Below are positions 53,079 to 57,876 of a DNA stretch of 57,876 bases, piece by piece. Position 1 is the stretch's first letter. Every line of letters starts with the position of its first letter. This stretch comes from Planktomarina sp. (lineage in GTDB: Bacteria > Pseudomonadota > Alphaproteobacteria > Rhodobacterales > Rhodobacteraceae): the NCBI GenBank assembly GCA_017856985.1, contig JAFMEA010000007.1, positions 1-57,876 of the forward strand, written 5' to 3'. The notes under the pieces are model-generated. The model made no database searches and was not told the DNA's origin. It saw nothing but the letters and a program-made list of their open reading frames with translations. The position numbers and the translations under genes are program-made.

Positions 53079-55391
53079 ATGAGCATTGAAACTATTTTTG
53101 ACACAATGGATTACGGCACCGCCCCCGAGGACCGAGGCCCAGCGCTCCAGTGGATTAAAAATCATGGAGGAATTGCAGGCCCTTATATTAACGGAAAGTG
53201 GGGCCCGTTTCGTGATGATTTGACCGTTTGCAATCCAGCTACAGGTGAAAAACTTTCAGGTATGACGCAGACATCGGCCAAGGAAGTAGCTGAAGCTGTA
53301 AAATGTGCACGAGCAGCCCAACCATCATGGGAGGCCTTGGGAGGGCCAGCGCGTGCCAAGGTTTTATATGCCATTGCACGTATAATGCAAAAACACGCTC
53401 GGCTCTTAGCTGTTATGGAATCACTAGATAATGGCAAACCAATCCGCGAAAGCCGTGATATTGATATCCCCCTTGCCATTCGACATTTTTACCATCACGC
53501 AGGCCACGCCCAATTAATGAAAACCGCTCTACCCGATCGAAAGGCCTTAGGTGTTTGCGGTCAAATAATTCCATGGAATTTTCCATTGTTGATGTTGGCG
53601 TGGAAAATTGCGCCAGCCTTAGCCATGGGCAATACGGTAGTTTTAAAACCAGCAGAATATACTCCAATGACTGCTATACTCTTTGCAGATATCTGCTCAC
53701 AGGCCGAAGTGCCTCCAGGCGTAGTAAATATAATCACAGGAGATGGTAGTACTGGTGAGTCTCTAGTAGAATCTGACGTAGATAAAATTGCTTTTACTGG
53801 CTCCACTGCAGTGGGACGAAAAATTCAAGATTCAGTCGCGACTAACGGCAAGTCTCTCACTTTGGAGTTGGGAGGGAAATCTCCATATATCGTTTTTGAT
53901 GATGCCGATATTGACAGCGCAATTGAGGGTTTAGTTGATGCCATTTGGTTCAATCAAGGCCAAGTATGCTGTGCAGGTTCTCGGCTTTTAGTTCATGAAG
54001 CTATTGCTGAAGATTTCCACAGCCGCTTAAAGGTACGGATGGACAAACTGCGGATAGGCGACCCACTCGATAAATCAATTGACGTGGGCGCAATCGTAGA
54101 TCCTATCCAGTTATTACAAATAAAAAAACTTGTCGCAGCTAATGATGCTGGTGAAACATATCATGCCAATATTACCGTACCTGACGGTTGTTACTATCCG
54201 CCTACTCTCATAACAGGGCTTCAGCCTTCTGATACATTGATGCAGGAAGAAATTTTTGGCCCTGTCTTAGTCTCTACTACATTTAGAACGCCTAGTGAGG
54301 CAATTGAGGTGGCCAACAACACGAGATATGGGCTGGCGGCGACACTTTGGACTGAAAACATAAATCTAGCACTAGAGATTGCTCCAAAATTAGTGGCTGG
54401 AGTGGTTTGGGTAAATGCAACTAATCTATTTGACGCCGCCGCAGGTTTTGGTGGGCTGCGTGAAAGTGGCTTTGGCCGTGAAGGCGGTTGGGAAGGTTTA
54501 CAAGCATATACAAAGACCACTAACCCTTCAGTACCCGCGAAAGCCGTTGCAGCTTTCAAGGGAACTAGTGCGGGTTCTGATCCAGTTGACCGGACTGCAA
54601 AGCTCTACATTGGGGGCAAACAAGCAAGGCCTGACGGAGGATACAGTCAGGCAATATATGCTCCCAAAGGTCAATTTTTAGGACATGTGCCAATAGCTAA
54701 CCGCAAGGATGTTCGAAACGCAGTACAGGCCCAAACATTATGCGCTTGGGGGAAGAGCTCAGGACACCTTAGGGCACAAATTTTGTATTATGTAGCAGAA
54801 AACCTCTCTGCCCGCAGAGAGAGCTTTGCCAAGCGAATTGATGAGATGTGTGGTGGGAAAGCTGGCCTCGAGGAGGTCAAAGACGCCATAGATATATTAT
54901 TTTGCTATGCTGCTTGGGCGGATAAATTTGAAGGACGAGCTAAGTCAGTGCCAATTCGTGGCATAGCTTTAGCAATGCGTGAACCAGTCGGACGCATTGC
55001 GGCACTCTGCCCAGATGCGACACCACTATTGGGGCTTGTTGCACCAATGGCAGCCGCACTTGCGACAGGTAATACAATTACCTTGTGTGCCAGTCAGCCA
55101 TTTCCTCTATCTGGAACTGATTTTTATCATATTCTTGAGACCTCAGATGTACCTGCCGGCGCTGTTAATATATTGACTGGCCAGCAAAGTGAGCTCGCGG
55201 CACACATAGGCGCGCACATGGACCTAGACAGCGTATGGTGCCTAAGTACTCAAGAGGTGGCGAGTAGTGTCAAAGAAAAAGCGAGCAGCAATGTAAAGCG
55301 TATATGGCAAGGTGCAGCATTAGATGATCACAATAGCTGGTTGGATGCAGGTACTGAAATCAAAACAATCTGGGTTCCATACGGGGAGTAG
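53079..55391 (+). CDS. Tandem aldehyde dehydrogenase, second half degenerate
   Basis: This 770-residue protein is made of two ALDH-like halves. The first (residues 1 to about 480) is complete: NAD/catalytic motif PWNFP with Asn167, Glu263 in 'LELGGKS' and catalytic Cys in 'FNQGQVCCAGSR' (297/298). The second (about 505-770) resembles only the N-terminal coenzyme part of an ALDH and lacks the ELGG and Cys motifs, so it is probably structural. This two-part form is known in alphaproteobacteria next to deoC. The likely reaction is acetaldehyde to acetate, following DeoC. ATG 53079 is 4 bases after the deoC stop. Confidence 0.92.
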   Translation: MSIETIFDTMDYGTAPEDRGPALQWIKNHGGIAGPYINGKWGPFRDDLTVCNPATGEKLSGMTQTSAKEVAEAVKCARAAQPSWEALGGPARAKVLYAIARIMQKHARLLAVMESLDNGKPIRESRDIDIPLAIRHFYHHAGHAQLMKTALPDRKALGVCGQIIPWNFPLLMLAWKIAPALAMGNTVVLKPAEYTPMTAILFADICSQAEVPPGVVNIITGDGSTGESLVESDVDKIAFTGSTAVGRKIQDSVATNGKSLTLELGGKSPYIVFDDADIDSAIEGLVDAIWFNQGQVCCAGSRLLVHEAIAEDFHSRLKVRMDKLRIGDPLDKSIDVGAIVDPIQLLQIKKLVAANDAGETYHANITVPDGCYYPPTLITGLQPSDTLMQEEIFGPVLVSTTFRTPSEAIEVANNTRYGLAATLWTENINLALEIAPKLVAGVVWVNATNLFDAAAGFGGLRESGFGREGGWEGLQAYTKTTNPSVPAKAVAAFKGTSAGSDPVDRTAKLYIGGKQARPDGGYSQAIYAPKGQFLGHVPIANRKDVRNAVQAQTLCAWGKSSGHLRAQILYYVAENLSARRESFAKRIDEMCGGKAGLEEVKDAIDILFCYAAWADKFEGRAKSVPIRGIALAMREPVGRIAALCPDATPLLGLVAPMAAALATGNTITLCASQPFPLSGTDFYHILETSDVPAGAVNILTGQQSELAAHIGAHMDLDSVWCLSTQEVASSVKEKASSNVKRIWQGAALDDHNSWLDAGTEIKTIWVPYGE

Positions 55392-55473
55392 GTGAAAGCT
55401 TCGCCACTACCCCTAGACACCTTTCTGTGAAGTGCTACCATACCGCAAATCAACAATTGAAAAGGTTATTATC

Positions 55474-56289
55474 ATGTCAAAAAGAATCTTAGGTGCAGCA
55501 GTTTCATTGGCTTTAATGGCCACAAATGCAATTGCAGGTGGGCACTGTGCTGCTGACAAAACCCTTACGGCGGGCAAGTTCACTATTGCGACAGGTAACC
55601 CAGCTTATTATCCATGGGTTTTAGATGATGCACCAGAAAGTGGGCAAGGGTTTGAAGCCGCGGTTGCCTATGCCGTTGCAAAAGAAATGGGTTTTGCGGA
55701 GCAGGATGTAGTCTGGGTAAGGTCCTCTTTTGATGAGGCTATTCAGCCAGGTGTCAAAAACTTTGACGTTAACATGCAGCAGTACTCCATTACTGCTGAG
55801 CGCGATCAAGTCGTAGACTTTTCTTTACCATATTACACAGCGCCAATGGCTGTTTTAGTTGGGGCGAGCGCTACAGATACTAAGCCCACAATTGCAGCTT
55901 TAAAGAGCCTAAAATGGGGTGCAGTTGGTTCAACAACCGCCGTTCAAAAGATAGCAAGCATTATCCAACCAACCAATGATCCACTATTGTATGGAGACAA
56001 CGCTGACGTGAACGCCGCAATTAGCGCTAATCAAATCGATGGAGCAATGTTTGACCTGCCAACAGCTCTGTTTCTCAGCGCAGTCATGATTGAGGGTTCA
56101 AAAGTTATTGGTCAATTTCCAGCAGCTTCAAGCGACAATGCTGACCAATTCGGCATGTTAATGGAAGAAGGGAATCCTCTAAAATCTTGTGTAGATGAAG
56201 CTTTAACAAGCATGATCAATAGTGGTTCTTTAGCATCGATTGAAGCCAAATGGCTCCAAGACACCACTGGTGTTCCATTGATCAAATAA
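55474..56289 (+). CDS. Amino-acid type ABC transporter substrate-binding protein
   Basis: This is a periplasmic binding protein of 271 residues of the polar amino acid (PAAT, SBP family 3) type. ATG 55474 gives a clean signal peptide ending ATNAIA near residue 21; the longer frame before it is rejected. The SBP_bac_3 signatures are 'FDEAIQPGVKNFDVNMQQYS' and 'ITAERDQVVDFSLPYY'. It leads a binding protein-permease-ATPase operon. The ligand cannot be deduced. Confidence 0.92.
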   Translation: MSKRILGAAVSLALMATNAIAGGHCAADKTLTAGKFTIATGNPAYYPWVLDDAPESGQGFEAAVAYAVAKEMGFAEQDVVWVRSSFDEAIQPGVKNFDVNMQQYSITAERDQVVDFSLPYYTAPMAVLVGASATDTKPTIAALKSLKWGAVGSTTAVQKIASIIQPTNDPLLYGDNADVNAAISANQIDGAMFDLPTALFLSAVMIEGSKVIGQFPAASSDNADQFGMLMEEGNPLKSCVDEALTSMINSGSLASIEAKWLQDTTGVPLIK

Positions 56290-56290
56290 T

Positions 56291-57124
56291 ATGCCAGTTC
56301 TTGAAGCGGCGGGGATGACCCGCCGCGAACGCTACGAACAAAAACAACGTCTCAAATCATTACTTATAGCGGCTGCAAGCACTGTCTGTGTTATTGCGGC
56401 TTTAGTAATTCTTGTGCCTATGACACCTGGCTGGGAAAAAGTTCAAAAGAGCTTTTTTGATGGAACTGTCCTGGCTAAAACTTTTCCAAAATTGTTGGAT
56501 GCATTCACTGTCAATGTAATGATATTTGCATGGTCCGCACCTGCGATCGCAATTCTTGGACTTTTGATCGCACTTGCCCGTGATGCAAAGTCACCAGCCT
56601 TATTCCCACTGCGCATCTTTGGTGCGGCCTTTACAGATGTATTTCGTGGCGTACCCGTCATCTTAACCGTTTATCTAATTGGTTTTGGTATCCCTGGCCT
56701 AGGACTACCAAGGCCTTGGAACTCTCCATTTATCTGGGGATCCTTAGCTTTGGTTCTAACATATTCGGCTTACGTAGCCGAGATTTTTCGTGCGGGCATT
56801 GACAGCGTGCATCCAAGTCAACGATCTGCCGCCTTGTCGTTAGGTCTATCAGAACGACAAGTCATGCGTGACGTTATACTACCACAAGCTGTTAGAAATG
56901 TGGTGCCATCTCAAATGAATATGCTGATAGCACTCCAAAAGGATGTGTCCCTGCTCAGCTTTATTGGGCCAGTAGAAATTTTCCGCCAGGCCGGTGTGTT
57001 TAAATCTCTATTTGCAAATTTTACGCCCTATGTTGGTGCGGCAATCATCTTCTTGATCGTCACTATACCAGCGACACGTTACGCAGATTACCTTATGGCA
57101 CGCCAAATGCGAGAAAGACGCTGA
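56291..57124 (+). CDS. Amino-acid type ABC transporter permease
   Basis: This 277-residue HisM/GlnP-type permease has an N-terminal basic segment (TRRERYEQKQRLKS) before the first helix and about five to six membrane segments. The EAA-type loop reads 'SQRSAALSLGLSERQVMRDV' followed by 'ILPQAVRNVVPSQMN'. It begins 2 bases after the binding-protein stop and its own stop shares a base with the ATPase start (TGATG). A single permease gene suggests a homodimer. Confidence 0.92.
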   Translation: MPVLEAAGMTRRERYEQKQRLKSLLIAAASTVCVIAALVILVPMTPGWEKVQKSFFDGTVLAKTFPKLLDAFTVNVMIFAWSAPAIAILGLLIALARDAKSPALFPLRIFGAAFTDVFRGVPVILTVYLIGFGIPGLGLPRPWNSPFIWGSLALVLTYSAYVAEIFRAGIDSVHPSQRSAALSLGLSERQVMRDVILPQAVRNVVPSQMNMLIALQKDVSLLSFIGPVEIFRQAGVFKSLFANFTPYVGAAIIFLIVTIPATRYADYLMARQMRERR

Positions 57125-57855
57125 TGCACAAAATAGAACTCCATGGCGTGGTCAAACGGTTTGGCCAGAATACCGTATGTGATGGGGTCGATCTCACCGT
57201 AGAAAAAGGTCAAATGGTTTGCTTAATTGGTGCATCTGGAGCTGGAAAATCAACACTTCTGCGCTGCATTAACTTGCTTGAACCAATTGAAGACGGTGAA
57301 ATATTCTTGGACGGGGAAGACATCTCTATACCAGGCCTTAACCCACAGCGCGTACGAGCCAAGATTGGCATGGTTTTTCAAAACTTCAATTTGTTCCCTC
57401 ATATGACCGCCTTTGAAAATACTATGCTTGCTCCAAAAAGAGTCCAAGGCCTCTCTAAATCCCAACTTAAGTCTGAAATTGAGGAGCTCTTTGAACGTTT
57501 TGAGCTTGCAGATCGGATGCATAATTACCCTGATCAATTATCTGGTGGGCAGCAGCAGAGAGTAGCAATTGTTAGAGCTCTTGCTATGAAGCCGGAAGTG
57601 ATGCTGTTCGATGAAATCACTTCTGCACTGGATCCACAGTTGGTTGGCGATGTTTTAGACGTCCTTCTAAAATTGAAAAGCCAAGGGATGACCATGATTT
57701 TGGCTACCCATGAGATGGAGTTTGCGCGCCAAGCGGCGGACAAAGTGTGCTTCCTGAAGGACGGGAAAATCATCGAGGAAGGGAGCTCAGAACAGATTTT
57801 TGGCACACCTAAACGACCTGAAACAAAAGCTTTTCTGGCCCGAGCATTGAAATAA
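57124..57855 (+). CDS. Amino-acid type ABC transporter ATP-binding protein
   Basis: This 243-residue ATPase is of the GlnQ/HisP type. Walker A is GASGAGKST, the signature LSGGQQQRV, Walker B 'VMLFDEITSALDP', and the switch His is in 'ILATHEMEFARQ'. The fold is complete, with the stop at 57853-57855. It is the last gene of the importer; only 21 bases of the window follow. Confidence 0.95.
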   Translation: MHKIELHGVVKRFGQNTVCDGVDLTVEKGQMVCLIGASGAGKSTLLRCINLLEPIEDGEIFLDGEDISIPGLNPQRVRAKIGMVFQNFNLFPHMTAFENTMLAPKRVQGLSKSQLKSEIEELFERFELADRMHNYPDQLSGGQQQRVAIVRALAMKPEVMLFDEITSALDPQLVGDVLDVLLKLKSQGMTMILATHEMEFARQAADKVCFLKDGKIIEEGSSEQIFGTPKRPETKAFLARALK

Positions 57856-57876
57856 GTTGTATTAGCTAATTAATTC

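Noticed and set aside
55391-55405. GGTGAA-AGC-TTCGCC hairpin at the aldehyde dehydrogenase stop.
   Set aside because: Short stem with a wobble pair and no T tract; too weak to call as a terminator, especially as a transporter operon follows on the same strand.
1-57876. Search for CRISPR arrays, IS elements, phage genes, tRNA and rRNA genes.
   Set aside because: No regularly spaced repeats, transposase or integrase motifs, or tRNA-like cloverleaf in the short intergenic gaps were seen by eye; a tRNAscan-type search could still be run as confirmation.

Overview
The window looks like a chromosomal segment of a marine alphaproteobacterium of the Rhodobacterales (roseobacter group) with an AT-leaning genome. 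The evidence is a GcrA cell-cycle regulator, the aspS / methylmalonyl-CoA epimerase / DUF1467 neighbourhood, a DUF6356 protein, and a taurine module (tpa, tauR, xsc, pta, soeABC) of the type known from roseobacters. No species is claimed. Coding density is very high: no gene-free stretch exceeds 300 bases, and I saw no rRNA, tRNA, IS element, prophage or CRISPR array.

Region 1 (1-17.9 kb) is housekeeping: the tail of hrpB, gnd, argF and argD, an ABC-2 type permease, gcrA, rimO, an M48 lipoprotein protease coupled to dgkA, an HDAC-like deacetylase, a nitroreductase, DUF1467, an epimerase, aspS, an Lrp-family regulator, carB and thymidine kinase.

Region 2 (18-33.9 kb) is a sulfonate module. 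Taurine is transaminated to sulfoacetaldehyde (Tpa), which Xsc splits with phosphate into acetyl phosphate and sulfite. Pta makes acetyl-CoA, and SoeABC, a molybdenum/iron-sulfur membrane enzyme, is expected to oxidise sulfite to sulfate in the cytoplasm and pass electrons to quinone. TauR, a MocR-type regulator, follows tpa. Triplets of similar boxes with the same 23 and 18 bp offsets lie before both xsc and tpa. An alpha/beta hydrolase gene sits inside the soe operon between soeA and soeB. Divergent from xsc is an operon of unknown purpose: an O-acetylhomoserine sulfhydrylase, a second alpha/beta hydrolase and a bifunctional beta-oxidation protein. No taurine transporter is in the window.

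Region 3 (33.9-51.3 kb) is a galactoside module around an IclR regulator. The rightward operon carries a sugar ABC importer (binding protein and two permeases), a GH36 alpha-galactosidase, an SDR dehydrogenase, KDGal kinase, KDPGal aldolase, an SMP-30 lactonase, a GH42 beta-galactosidase and aldose 1-epimerase. The leftward operon carries iclR, the transporter ATPase, a decayed SDR gene and an IlvD/Edd-type sugar-acid dehydratase. Together they make a complete oxidative (De Ley-Doudoroff) galactose route able to remove both alpha- and beta-linked galactose. An AllA-like protein and a class III aminotransferase are appended to the operon. Two near-identical 18-bp boxes just downstream of a TTGACA promoter are the likely IclR operators.

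Region 4 (51.3-57.9 kb) has rpe, a deoC plus tandem aldehyde dehydrogenase pair for deoxyribose use, and a polar amino-acid type ABC transporter at the right edge.
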